DNA of 64,000 bases from Corbicula japonica (taxonomy: Eukaryota; Mollusca; Bivalvia; Venerida; Cyrenidae). Position numbers and translations under genes: made by a program. The stretch is from NCBI GenBank assembly GCA_038501625.1, contig JAZAYU010000061.1:2840303-2904302 (forward strand), given 5' to 3'. Of the stretch, positions 34,228-45,018 are shown piece after piece. The notes below the pieces were generated by a model. The model had not been told where the DNA came from. It saw only the letters and a program-made list of their open reading frames with translations, and ran no database searches. Within the stretch, counting starts at the first letter, position 1. Every line of letters begins with the position of its first letter.

Positions 34228-34705
34228 CTTTTGTATGACCAACTTAAACATTCTGAGCTATGATGGAAACAACTGACTTCCCTATTATGTGGAATATTCC
34301 AAAAATCTATAAATACAAAAGGACATTCACGGCACAATGCGTAAAATCGGAGTAAAGCCATATTGAAAAAGTAGAAAAGGAGGCAATCCTTTAAAGTTAT
34401 TTAAAATTGTACATAAATGTTTTGTTGAACTCTGCCTCGGTGATATAATCGTAAGCATGAAGAAGAACTTAAAGTATATTGTCCATTGCAGGTACCAAGG
34501 TCACGTCTTCGAAATGTCTTGCAAAAACATGGGGTAGATTATAGGACACGCACACGTTTTCAATGACGCGTTTATCAAGGTAAATGCCCGAAATACGTAT
34601 GACACCTTGACACAAATTACAAGTTGATTCGATGGAACATTATCTTTGCAGCTGTAGTCGACGGATTTAGTAGAATGATAATGCATATGGAGACGTTAAA
34701 TAATA

Positions 34706-35292
34706 CAGTCCAGTCGCGATTTAACGAATAGGCATCGGACCAAGCCGATTATTCGTAAAATCGCATTTTTTGTAGTATCGCATTTTTGATATCGTCACCG
34801 CTGTTAGAGGAGTTGGAGGATGGTGCTCGAGTGTCGAGGATTTCAGTGACGATGTCCTCCTCATCAGCGGCGGCGGCTGATGTCGGCAGTTCTTCTCTGT
34901 AATTAACGTATGCTACTAAGTTAGCTCCATCACCTAGTGATGCCATGCGGCTCAGTGGAATGTCGTTAAGCTGATTGCTTACAGAGCATATCGTGTCAGA
35001 ACTGCTTGGGTCGATAATTGCTCGACAATACAAAACACGGATATCGCTTGAAAAGGTGTGAAAATCACCTGTCGGACCGAAATTCGTTAAATTGCATGTT
35101 TATTACACTGTAAATAAGCTTAAGGGACTGTCATAATTATTCGTTATATCGCATTTTTCGTTAAATCGCGTTTTCGTTGGATCGCATCTTTTTTATATTG
35201 TATAAAGAAGGAATTCGGACGGGACCGGCCGCCCAATTCGTAGTATACCGTTATTTCGTAAAATCGCGATTCGTAAAATCGCGACTCGACTG
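34706..35292 (-). mobile_element. Internally deleted pogo/Tigger-type transposon
   Basis: TA duplications (34704-34705 and 35293-35294) flank inverted ends CAGTCCAGTCGCGATTTAAC and, reverse complemented, CAGTCGAGTCGCGATTTTAC. Extra copies of the tcgtaaaatcgcg motif sit inside the right end. The minus-strand ORF 34749-35033 reads LPTSAAAADEEDIVTEIL then SSNSSNSGDD and AILQKMRFYE, the acidic (L)T-(D/E)-E-D-I-V tail and C-terminal helix typical of Tigger transposases. The DNA-binding and DDE domains are deleted, so this 587 bp element could only have moved in trans. Confidence 0.75.
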
Positions 35293-35555
35293 TAACACAT
35301 CAGATTCGCTTTCATATATCTTTAGAGGCAGTACAAATGTTTGGCATACCTCTGCAAATCAGAATATACAAGGGTTGGAAAATGTTAAAATTGCAGATTT
35401 TATGCTCCGACAGAGAATCATTTGAAGTGTTATAGCTGGCGAAAGCGTTCATAATCAGCGGATTGGAATACGTTGGACAAACGTGTATGATGATGTGTTG
35501 GGATTTTACTCAGAGTTATTTTCTTTCATGGAGGATGAAGGAAATTTTGATAAAA

Positions 35556-36353
35556 TGGCTCCTTTGCATATTTTTGCCCTTTTGCTGATACGCAGATTTA
35601 ATTCAAAAATACAGGTGCAGTTTTAAATCACTATTAAAACAAGGTATTTCACAACCAGTTTTTTTAGAGATTTAATTTATAAACATAAGAAAATAAAAGG
35701 CAATATTATTCGTAAAACCCATCAGTAAATTCAAAGAGAAAGGTTACCAAAATGATATTCTACAGCGCTCTGCAGGCCTGGTGATTAACCCATCTACAGT
35801 TGATCACTATGCTTACCTCTGGTTGCACGACGTTGGCAGGGGTTTGAGAGTTTATGAAGGTTTATAGGGAAATATTTTCTTTAAAGTACCTAGAAACTCG
35901 ATTTGTTTCTTTTATCTCTGCCATCGTGTTCTTGCTTATTTGACTCCAGGCCTCGGTAATATCATCGAATACTCGCCCATTTGGCTTTTCAATGCTATTA
36001 GCTTCTTATGTTTATATGTTTTTGTGCTTTTGCATGCACCATTGTTAAGCTGATGTGTGAGTTGGAGTTATTTCACCAAGACAACATGTACTTGTTTGTT
36101 GATATGAGAACCTGTTGGAGCAAGGTTGGTGCACCATAGGACCTGGTTTAAACCCCCAGTGGCATTTTGTTTTGCCACTGACCGTTCCAAAGCGGTAACC
36201 CCTCGGGTTCTCTGTATCGTTAATTGTTTGTGGCGTCTTATTTGAATTGTTATACTTATAACAAAATGCTCTCTTTACCTCTCTTTTTTTCGCTGCGAGG
36301 GGAGGCTGTGTTTTGTGAGTGTGGCGATTCCCGATACACATATTTCACCTTTT
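35556..36353 (+). repeat. Fam-A copy A5, among the longest
   Basis: Co-linear with 18840-19600 from ttcaaaaatacaggtgcag onward. Includes ggcctggtgattaaccc, ggcaggggtttgagag, aacctggtttaaaccc and the common 3' end. Confidence 0.7.
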
Positions 36354-36374
36354 CATTATGTTTACTTGCAAAGG

Positions 36375-36709
36375 ATAAAGGCCTCGCAACATGGTGCAAA
36401 GCTTGGAGTACACACGGACTTCTAGCTGCGCTATCTTCGTCACTCAGGCTTTGGACAGCTGGCATAGCTAATAATCCAACTCCTGATCCTGAAATCCCAG
36501 ACGTCACCTCGAATGAGGATGATAATGAAAGTGACCTCTCTGTGAATAACAGTCGGCCAGTATTCACACGCCCTGACAGTATTATTACTGATTATACCAA
36601 GCTACATTTACAACTCGAGTTACATTGTCCACAGAATCAGACTGGTAATAACTATGGTATAGACATTTACGAAAATGCAGTCTCAATCATGCAGCTTTCT
36701 TACAACTAG
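36375..36709 (+). CDS. Probable 3'-terminal exon, unrecognised protein
   Basis: The frame reads DKGLATWCKAWSTHGLLAAL, SSSLRLWTAGIANNPTPDPE, an acidic SNEDDNESDLSVNN segment and a C-terminal GIDIYENAVSIMQLSYN, ending TAG at 36707-36709. The DNA is clearly GC-richer than its surroundings, and AATAAA follows at 36728-36733. An acceptor-like ttacttgcaaag ends near 36374, just after the Fam-A copy. The Met at the start of the longer frame lies inside Fam-A and is not believable. I do not recognise the family, and upstream exons were not found. Confidence 0.4.
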
Positions 36710-36734
36710 CTGTTTATTCAATGCCTGAATAAAA

Positions 36735-37369
36735 CATTGTTTATTTAACTCGAGAACACTGCGATTGCGGAATATTTGGATATACAGACAAGAAGCAAGA
36801 TTTCATTTCTATATATCTGCTATATAATTTCAATAAAGTTTTGTGATGAACATTATGTGAAACAAGGCAAGGTAAATCATGCATGCCGCCAGGAGCACGT
36901 CGTTCGATGTAGTTGGTTGTGGGGAAAGACCGAACAAGGGTAACACAAAACGAAGCTGATCACCTTTGTTGTAACCACTTCGATATGCTGTTGTAAAGCT
37001 GTACAACCGATGCGGCAATTTTAGTTTGTTTCACACGTAATAGCCAACCTACTTTGAAGTTTGAAAACCCTAGACCAAAGCCCACTCTAGTGATTGAAAA
37101 TAAATTGTTATGGTTTTCAAAGCCAGAGATCTTGACCTTTAACTTTTTTACCCTAAAAAGCAAGAAGTGTTATGTACAACATCTAGGTACATGGACTTGA
37201 AGTCTGTTGAGCCTAGGATGTAGCTAATGTACGGTTATTCAAAACGATTTTCTTCTTCACCCTTAATCATGCTTAGCATTATTATAATAGCCTCGGCACT
37301 ATTTCTTCTTGAAAACTTGATAAAATTCAAATATTCAGGATCCTAAATGCTCTCTCTGACCTTCGGTAA
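36735..37369. other. No gene recognised
   Basis: Mixed AT-rich sequence, possibly including the worn start of the following array element. Confidence 0.35.
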
Positions 37370-38397
37370 CGTGAGCTAATGATCAAAATTTAATCAAGGC
37401 AAACATTTTGACCAGGTTTCATAAAAATTGAAGCCAAAATGTGACTTAAACCTTGTGACTCAGTTTTAATCAAACTAAACCTTGTGACTCAGTTTTAATC
37501 AAATGTAACCCAGTTATAGAACGATGGAATATATTTATAAAGGTAAACATTTTAACTAAGTTGTATTATTGAGCAGAAACTGAATTTCTTAGACTATTTT
37601 AAGCAACAGTGACCTTGACCTTGATTACAGACACCTAGGTAGCAATCCCATGCTGCATCTTGATTTAAGCTAAGCACACAAAGTTTGGTGCCAATAGGTC
37701 AAAGCATACTGAAGTTATTGTGAGGAAGCTGAATTTCTATTTTAAGCAACATTGACCTTGATCACTGACACCTGGGTAACAAAAGCTACCTCCTGATATA
37801 CGCTACCCACACACCAAGTTTGCGTCAGTAGGCCAAGTTAACTCAAGTTACTGAGCCGAAACTGATTTTCTATTTTAGAAACAATGATCTTGAGTTTATT
37901 TAAGACACCTAGGCAGCAATCCCAAGCTGCCTCTTGATATACGCTACCCATACACCAAGTTTGGCGTCAGTAGGCTATTTAGCGTCGAAAGACAACTTTC
38001 ACAAGAAAAAACAGAAATTGTCATTGAAAAAATGGCATAACTTTGGCAAAAGGTGTTATGAAATATGTCCTGATAATTGGTAATGTGATGTCAAACAACT
38101 ATGTTAAGTTTCAAAGCTCTTCCTTGGTAGGTTACTTAGAAAAAGACAACTTTCACAAAACACTTAACAAAATTCAAAGTTAAAAAGGGGCATAACTTTG
38201 ACAAAATACATTCAGGGGATATGAAACTTGTCCTGATAATTTGTATTTTGATGTCAGAATATTATGTTACGTGTTTTAACTCTACCTTGAAAAGTTACTG
38301 AGAAAATGAAAAAAACTTGACAAAATGTTGACGCCCGCCCGCCCAACGACATACCGCAATCGAAAAACCAGGATTTTTCTAAAGAAAACCTGGTTAA
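37370..38397 (+). mobile_element. Array element 7
   Basis: Units carry aacattttgaccaggtttca, cagtgaccttgaccttgatt, gacacctaggtagcaatccc and tacccacacaccaagtttgg, with period about 130 bp. Two longer units with ggcataactttg(g/a)caaaa follow. The 3' end has cgcccgcccgccc and a palindrome, aaccaggatttttc/gaaaacctggtt (38366-38395). The left end is unclear. Confidence 0.6.
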
Positions 38398-38591
38398 AAA
38401 TGTAAATGTATATCAAGGCGAGATTGTTAAAAGTCTTTACTTATGACTGTTATTATGTTTAAAAAACTGAAAGAATTCGCCATTAAAAACAACACAACTT
38501 AATAATGAACTTATGAAATCAAGCCTATTTGCATTTAAATATCTGCTGAAACGCTGTCTTTTAGGGCCCTGAACATCTGATACCTTTTACT
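38398..38591. other. No feature seen
   Basis: Short unassigned gap before the HECT-like fragment. Confidence 0.4.
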
Positions 38592-38819
38592 TCATAACAT
38601 ACAACTTGTTATGGACACTGTTGGTATGGGAAAAAAGTCTGTATGTGCAGTTGGAGTGAACGACTCATTTTCTGTGAAAATTATTGATAATTTAAGTTGA
38701 AATCCTAAAACTGGCTCATCTTTGGCACCAGAAGCAAATCTCAGCAAATTGTTCAGTGTTATTCCAGGTCTTCTACCACTTGCCACTTCTCGCATGTATT
38801 TGATGAGTTTTCCATACAC
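38592..38819 (-). pseudogene. HECT-domain C-lobe fragment, catalytic Cys lost
   Basis: The minus-strand frame reads NLLRFASGAKDEPVLGFQLK, then SIIFTENESFTPTAHTDFF. This fits the C-terminal lobe of HECT ubiquitin ligases, in particular the invertebrate G2E3-like pattern LLxFxTGaxxxPxLGFxxxPxIxF...PxAxTCxxxL. The ubiquitin-accepting Cys in the AxTC motif is Asp here. Translation stops soon after. A Fam-A copy begins about 85 bp away. Either an exon relic of a host gene or a fragment carried by a mobile element. Confidence 0.5.
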
Positions 38820-38904
38820 TTGCTTCGTAAAGATGGCTTTATTTGACCCATTCTCACTAAATACAGGCTGTAAGTTGTTTGTCTGTCAGTGGCACCAGTG
38901 TGTC

Positions 38905-39256
38905 ATGGAACAAAACTTGTGTGCTTTTGCATGCAACATTGTTGAGCCGATGGGTGGGTTGGAGTTATTTCACCAAGCCAACTTGTAATTGTTTTGTGAT
39001 ACGAGAACCTGTTGGGGCAAGTGTGAGGATGGTGCACCCTAGAACCTGGTTTAAACCCCCCGTGGCAATTTGTTTTACCACTGACCGTTCCAAGGCGGTA
39101 CTCCAAAGGTTCTCTTCTTCGTTAATTGTTTGTGGCGTCCTATTTAAATTGACATACATATAAATAATCCTATCTCTCTATCTTCTTTTTCGCTGCGTGG
39201 GGAGGCTGTGTTTTGTGAGTGTGGCGATTCCTGATATGCATATTTAACTTTTCCAT
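38905..39256 (+). repeat. Fam-A copy A6, 5'-truncated
   Basis: Begins near gtgtgcttttgcatgcaac and ends gcgattcctgatatgcatat. The B-box-like ggtttaaacccc is at 39048. Confidence 0.7.
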
Positions 39257-39595
39257 AGATGGCAACTTCTTAACAATCTGTGTGAAACAAAAAGATTATA
39301 TATCCGTCCAAAAAAACGGTTTACGTTAAAGTAATGATTACGAACGCGACCTTAATATGTATAAAACACAGATCACGGTTTAAGACTCTCGCAAAGTTGA
39401 TAAAATAATCTGACAACAGAACAATGTTGCAAATGGTGATAACCAATGCAGGGGAAATATGTTATATGTCAGTAACTTTGTAACGGGAACTAAATAAAAT
39501 CTCTGATCTCTATCAAAAACTTCATTCCCATCCAAGTTATTTAGCTATCACCTGATGGTTAACTGATTGATATACAATGTCAAATTTTTGGATAC
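39257..39595. other. No gene recognised
   Basis: Unassigned. May be intron if the SAM-like exon that follows is real. Confidence 0.35.
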
Positions 39596-39835
39596 CTGTG
39601 ACGCAGCGGAATTCTCCGTCTCCGTGCCTCTAACTCCAAGTCGTGCTTTCTGTGCTCAAGACGCATTTTTGCCCGGAATCTATTCCTGTCTCCAATTGTA
39701 CCAAGGCCAAGGCGACTAAGTTCGGAGTCTGTTAAGTGCAGTGAAATCATCCACGTTTTGGTCTTTAAAGTTAACTATAAGGGCATAAAGACCCATTTCT
39801 TCTAGCGCGCGTGTCAGGCGCGATGCAGACGCCAT
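39596..39835 (-). pseudogene. SAM-domain-like first exon with a frameshift
   Basis: The minus-strand ATG at 39833-39835 opens MASASRLTRALEEMGLYALI, then VNFKDQNVDDFTAL. A one-base insertion near 39735 is needed to continue TDSELSRLGLGTIGDRNRFR and AKMRLEHRKHDLELEARRRR. The exon ends at a donor (cacag/gtatcc, 39595/39596). The order (alpha helix, F-x-D-Q-x-(I/V)-D, LT-x-x-(D/E)-L-x-x-LG(I/L)-x2-(I/V)-G-x-R) is that of a SAM domain. GC content is high for the region. Whether it belongs to a host gene or a transposon is open. Confidence 0.5.
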
Positions 39836-39939
39836 TTTTGATTTGATCTGAAGTTATCCGAATGAAACCAACACAATAGTATTACCACCGAGCGGGGTTG
39901 TCAGTTAACCGCAAAGTTTAGGTGGCGACCAACAACATG

Positions 39940-40360
39940 TAATTGCAAATGAACATAATGAAAGAATCACTCAGTAATACTTTGCTTGAACTAAACATAA
40001 TGATAAACCTACTTAACAGTATTTCCATGATTTAATATTAATAATTACTCACTAGTATTTCCATGATTTAATATAATTAATTACTCACTAGACAGAACAT
40101 TATCATGACTGAACATGATACATCTACCATCCAACAGCATGTCATTGCAACTGACTAATGAAATGATCACTCAGTAATACACTGCTTTGACTAAGCGTTA
40201 TGTTAAAACTACTCAACAGTATATTTCTATGATTGAAAATAATTAATTACACAATGTACTCACTAGACAGAACATTATCATAACTGAACATGATATTCTA
40301 TCACCCAACAGCATGCCATTTCAACTGAACATAATGAAATAATCACTCAGTAATAGACTA
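39940..40360. repeat. Tandem repeat, about 2.3 units of 175-195 bp
   Basis: attgcaaatgaacataatga...atcactcagtaatac at 39951 recurs at 40144 and 40318. In between are ttaatta(atta)ctcactagacag and cattatca.gactgaacatgata in each unit. Confidence 0.8.
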
Positions 40361-40555
40361 CTTCTCTTAAACACAGAACCCAACAAAACGTTCGCTGGAC
40401 ACTAGAAAATATTAACATCACATAACATGACATTTCAGTTATAGGTCACATTAGATTACCACACGGCATACGTTTCTTGGACTCAACAGAATTGACTGAG
40501 CATTATAGTTTTTCTTAAAATAAGACAGTTAAGGCGTTCCATAGTTTCACATTAT

Positions 40556-41160
40556 CTACAAAGTGTCTCATGAATTAAGTAAGGTTCTCTGCGGTCGTCC
40601 ATCCTGATGGATGTGCTCCACCAATACATCCCGTTGGCCCATCTCTCACGAAGTGATCGTGGTACTTTACTCGTGGAAATATGAACATTGGGGGTACTGT
40701 ATTTCCTGTAGCACTTACAGCTGAAGACATAGTTACATGTGCTCCACACTCCCGAAATAAGCGATCCAATCTGCTTGACACCTTTCGGGGCGACAATTTT
40801 CCTCGTTTATTTCACAGTTGATAGACCTGCCTCGTCTACATTCCATATGTCACATTCGTTTTCACTCCATGACTTGGGCATTTTCACTTTAAATACATCA
40901 GCGCATTAAAAGGCAAGTATGCGGACCTCTTTAAGGGATTGCCCAAAGTAAACATTTGCCGCGGTTTTGATGTACTGCAGGAGTACTGTCTCCTGGTCAT
41001 TGGAGAATATAGATCGGAAATTTCCTAAGGGTATCATGGTTTCAAGTTCACCATATTGTTTTGTCCTATTGACAAAACGAAATATTGTAGTTGGCGCAAT
41101 GCCAACCTCTGCAGCAACTGTCCTTATCTTCCGTCCACATGAAAGAACGTCATTAAAAGC
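40556..41160 (-). pseudogene. Pogo-type transposase, N-terminal half
   Basis: Minus-strand order: RTVAAEVGIAPTTIFRFVNR (Psq-type helix-turn-helix), FSNDQETVLLQYI with FGQSLKEVRILAF (CENP-B/Tc5-type region), WNVDEAGLSTV (first catalytic Asp, intact), then APKGVKQIGSLIRECGAHVT, MSSAVSATGNTVPPMFIFPR, VKYHDHF, GGAHPSGWTTAENLT and MRHFV. This is the DDE_1 family. At least three in-frame stops or shifts are present, and the frame is cut before the second Asp. Motifs near 41395-41450 and 41770-41806 (ttccattttgcccc..) may be worn termini. Confidence 0.75.
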
Positions 41161-41885
41161 TCTGTATAATACATGTATCTATGGCAATTCCACCCCGTTC
41201 AGTTTTTATTGTGTATTTGCGTATAATAATCATTCTGAAAATAAAATTGATTGAAACTTGACATAGGATAGAATTTTTTTGCGATTTTACTAGAGCTGGT
41301 ATTTAATTTGGTTAAACAGAGCTGTTGATTTATAGAAATTACTTAAAATTCATAAAAATAACATCAATAAAATATCGAAAACAGGACGGGGAAAAAATGA
41401 AACGTAGTTCCATTACACCCCAACAGTTTTCCATTTTGCCCCAGTCATACCTCATGACCTTGACTCTTGGTTCCCTTATTTGCATAATGAAATAGACATT
41501 CAGCGTGTGCAACAAAATAAATTCATGGTATACATCTTTCTTACGGGCAATAGCAACAAGTTCTAGTTATCACTATCTTCAGTACAGATCAAAAAAATAA
41601 AGGATAACTATATTTACTTACTTGGTATGGAAATTCAATGTATAATTTAAATTTTTCTAGATTTTTTTCGTTGCTTACTGTAAAAAGGAAAATATCGGAA
41701 TCGCAGGCGCGGCGTTTCCAGGTATTGATTGCGTCATATGTGACATTAAATAATATCTGATCTGTTTCATTTCACCCCGTATTCCATTTTGCCCCGGTCT
41801 CCCCTATGTAGCAAACCGCCGTCAACTGATGACCACTTCAGACCCCAACAAAGAAAAAAATGAAGAAATATATTGCCCTTTGTTT
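41161..41885. other. Unassigned, with a repeated ttccattttgcccc motif
   Basis: ttccat(t)acaccccaaca...ttccattttgccccagt at 41409-41446 is echoed by tttcatttcacccc..ttccattttgccccggtctcccc at 41765-41804. These could be ends of the pogo-type element at 40556. Otherwise empty. Confidence 0.4.
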
Positions 41886-42335
41886 CTAATAAAAATGAAA
41901 GATCAACACCATTTTTGTTAACAGTTCTTTTATAATATAGCATTTATTTCTTAAGCTGTTTATATTTAAACTGGCACAGAAAAAGTCTCTTGGGCTTTTC
42001 TTCCTTAAATTAAAAAAAAGGGTCGAAAAAACTTGACTGTTCATCATATGAGTTTTCTCGCAGTGATATATCAGACACAAAGGAAGTTCAAAGTATGAAT
42101 CTGAGAAGTGAAAGTGTGTGCAGGTTCGGCACGTCAAGGGGTTTACACTGTTTCCCAGTTGACTGTATTCTTCCAGTGTTATACCTTCAGACTTGATATG
42201 TATCCATTGAAGGCCTACTTCACAAAAGACTGCTCGGTGATTTTTTTGCCACTGCTGTTTGGCAGACACCACACGGAAATTTGATAGGACCTGGGTTGAG
42301 CGAAATGTCTTCAGCAATAAAAAGAAATAGTGCAA
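41886..42335 (-). pseudogene. Non-LTR retrotransposon ORF fragment: PHD-like finger plus endonuclease start
   Basis: The 149-codon minus-strand frame contains AVFCEVGLQWIHIKSEGIT, LEEYSQLGNS and CRTCTHFHFSDSYFE, a damaged PHD-type finger (C..C, W-x-H, one Cys lost) as found before the endonuclease in invertebrate CR1/L2-like elements. It then reads FFCASLNINSLRNKCYIIKE, the strand-1 and helix start (hlNInSLrnK) of the endonuclease. Truncated at 41886. The rest of the endonuclease and the reverse transcriptase are absent. Confidence 0.65.
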
Positions 42336-44320
42336 TATGAGATCTACATCTGAATTCTATATGTACTGAAGAAGGATTCCTACGAGAAAATTTAATACGG
42401 GGAAAGCCGCCGAAAGCTTTTCCCTCCTATAGACAATGCGTATATGTTTAAAATAACAAAATCTGTCAAAAATTAAATAGATTTCTGATGTCTTACTCTA
42501 TAGTCCATCAAGATTTGTGAGATCTAACTCGTGTGGGCCGCCATTGTTGTTGTTTTTCCAGACTGGTTTCTTACTCTCTCAAATTTACCGTCTGATTTTA
42601 AACGGAAAACCAATAACCCGTCACAATTTAAGGGGAGATCACTGATTAGTCTGAAAACCGGTATCCGCACTATCGCGGTAGTCTGTTGGAAAATAGAACC
42701 AAGCGCTGTGTTTGCAATGCAAAAATAATCTGTACTTAATAGAGAATTCTCAAAAGCGTTACTTAACTCAATTTCATGTGTTATTAAGTATTTTTTAATA
42801 AAATGAAATGAAAATATCATGTTTTAAGCCTAAAAATGTAACACATGTTCTTTTTTTTTCATTTTTCAATTTTCAATATTAAATAGACAACAAGAAATAA
42901 CTTGTTTTCAAAAGTATGCATTTAAAGTTTTGTGTAAATAATTTAGGATACCTATTACTGTCAAAAGATTGTTAAAGCACTTCATATGTTTAAACATTTC
43001 AAAATATCATGTGCTTTGCTAATTGAACACAGTGACAGTTTGAACCCAAAACTTCAGTTAGGTTCAAATAATAACATTCAAAAAACAGAGAAAAACACAG
43101 ATAACATTAGTTCGTTTGACCACAAAACTGACCATTTACATTCAAAGATTGTTTATAAAATTCATCATCATTGTACAGGAAGGAGTAAATTGGGAATTTT
43201 TTCCTTCGTAAAATCTTGAAATTGGGAAAAAATCAGTCGCAAAAAACCAAATTGGGATTTTTCTAAATTCATGTAAATACACACTAGGGGTTTCATTCAG
43301 CTTCACCAAGCATCATAATGTCTGGTTCCTTAACAGGAAAACCTTTAGTGCTGTTACTGTTATGCCAGAATTAAATTACTGCCAATCCAGTGACTGCCCT
43401 GATTCTTTGAGGTTGCAATTAATGTGAAATAAATCTGATGAATCTGCATTTGAAATTATAATGGAAGGAGTGGGGGCTGGAGTCAGTGTCAGGTTGAGGC
43501 AATGTGTCTTTGTGCTACAGCTAGCTCAAGGATAGCTTCTGAGTGGGACTCAGTTTGGTTTCCAAATATGTCGGAAGGCTGGATTCAAGTTGAGTTTCAG
43601 TCCGATTTACGGGGGAAAGTACGGGAGGTTGCTCGATACCGGTACCTACATTCATTGGTTCAAATCACTCGGACTCGAGACTCATCGCCAATGGCATGGG
43701 ATCGTCGATATAAACCCAAAATCTCGCAAAAAAAAGAGTGCCATTGTTCGTATTTAACGGCTTCCTTTGAATAATCGCTTATTCTAAACGATGTTGTGAA
43801 GTTTGTAAACTACTTTTCAACAGGATCGTTGAGTTACTCCCCTTTGTATGGTACGGTTTGTTGACGCTGAACGACATTTCTTGCAAAGAACTCATTTGTC
43901 AATTGGGAAAAGGCACTGTTTGTTGTTGGAAACATTAGCTTTGGCTTTGGGGATTGGGAAAGGTCCGGTACTTGGAATTGGGAAGACTCCGGTCAATTTT
44001 GCGGAGGTTGTTAAAGAAGGAAAAAAAACGCTTCCTGAGTATATGCGAACCACCAACACACAAAAATTATAATGAAAAAATGTGATCAACTAAATTAAAT
44101 ACAAACACTCTAGAATGTGTTGATACATTCCAATCTGCATCAAAATATACATTAAGTATTAACATAGTTATGCACACTTACAAACACAAACAATCATGTA
44201 AACATATCTCAAACAAAATAACAAAACAAAACAAATTGTAGCTTATCAGGTAATGTTTTTAAAACCTGGATAAATTTACAGCAGTTTCAGCAATGTTGAT
44301 ATAGTAGGCACTCATTACAA
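42336..44320. other. No gene recognised
   Basis: Frames at 42524-42820 (minus), 43502-43774 and 43848-44072 (plus) lack motifs. Blocks of attggga(a/t)ttttt at 43190-43260 and attgggaa(a)gg at 43902-43990 recur and resemble the interior of the hAT-like MITE at 54515-54858. Confidence 0.35.
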
Positions 44321-44324
44321 ATAT

Positions 44325-44530
44325 TTGCATGTCCCTGGAGATGGCAGTTATTTTTTCAACTGCATAAGTTTTGCTCTTAACAGTCATGTTTTATTTTCCA
44401 TAATCTACAATGTGAAAACCGAGGTACAGTGGTTTATGGACAATATGTCTAATTGTCGATATGCCCCAGACAATAGCAGAGTGGAAGGGCGAAAGTTTCC
44501 GTCCAGAATGGCGGATAATACTGCCTAGTG
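44325..44530 (+). pseudogene. OTU-like cysteine protease fragment, catalytic Cys lost
   Basis: MHVPGDGSYFFNCISFALNS resembles the OTU signature (v-x-G-DG-N-C-F-F-R-A-I-S-x-A-L). The catalytic Cys of DGNCFF is Tyr in DGSYFF. The following residues (VKTEVQWFMDNMSN) fit the 'R..vv.yi..n' helix. Only the first third of the domain is present. OTU domains often travel in invertebrate mobile elements; the origin here is unknown. Confidence 0.4.
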
Positions 44531-44837
44531 TTAAGACAATACAACACACATTATAAAAAACTAGACTGTACATCTTTCAGCAAAATGACCTAATGTTCAC
44601 CAAAAAACATCATTAACTACAGTTTGTACATGCTAAACTAAAGCATGAGCACAGTGAAGATTTCCTTATGCTTTTTGATAAATTTGGAAATAAATGTATG
44701 TAAAAAAACTTGCTGTTCAAATTACAGTTTTGTTATCAATTCAAAACGACAGTGACATTTAAAAAAAACCCATCAAAGATGACATGCAGACCACCGTTCC
44801 TTGTTCTAAATGCTCGTGAAATAGGTGTGAAAGTAAA

Positions 44838-45018
44838 GCCTGAATTGACCGCTCCAAGCGGTAACCCCTCGGGTTCTCACTTTCGTTTATTTTTTGTGGC
44901 GTCAATATTGAAATTGATTATTGTAATATCATGCTCTCTTTTCCTCTCTACTGTTTGGCTGTGAGGGGAGGCTGCGTCTGCTGGAAGTGGCCATCCCTGA
45001 TTTGCATATTTCACTTTT
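44838..45018 (+). repeat. Fam-A copy A7, most 5'-truncated
   Basis: Starts at gaattgaccgctccaagcgg and ends ctgatttgcatatttcac. A 21 bp sequence (ctataaatttgcaagtatcc) is duplicated just beyond the 3' end (45023 and 45057). Confidence 0.65.

Noticed and set aside
36224..36374. N-terminal 50 residues of the 161-codon ORF at 36224-36709
   Set aside because: This part is translated Fam-A repeat (the same DNA as other copies). Only the segment after about 36375 looks coding.
42524..42820. 98-codon minus-strand ORF
   Set aside because: No motif, no splice or start context, and A/T-driven composition at the amino end.
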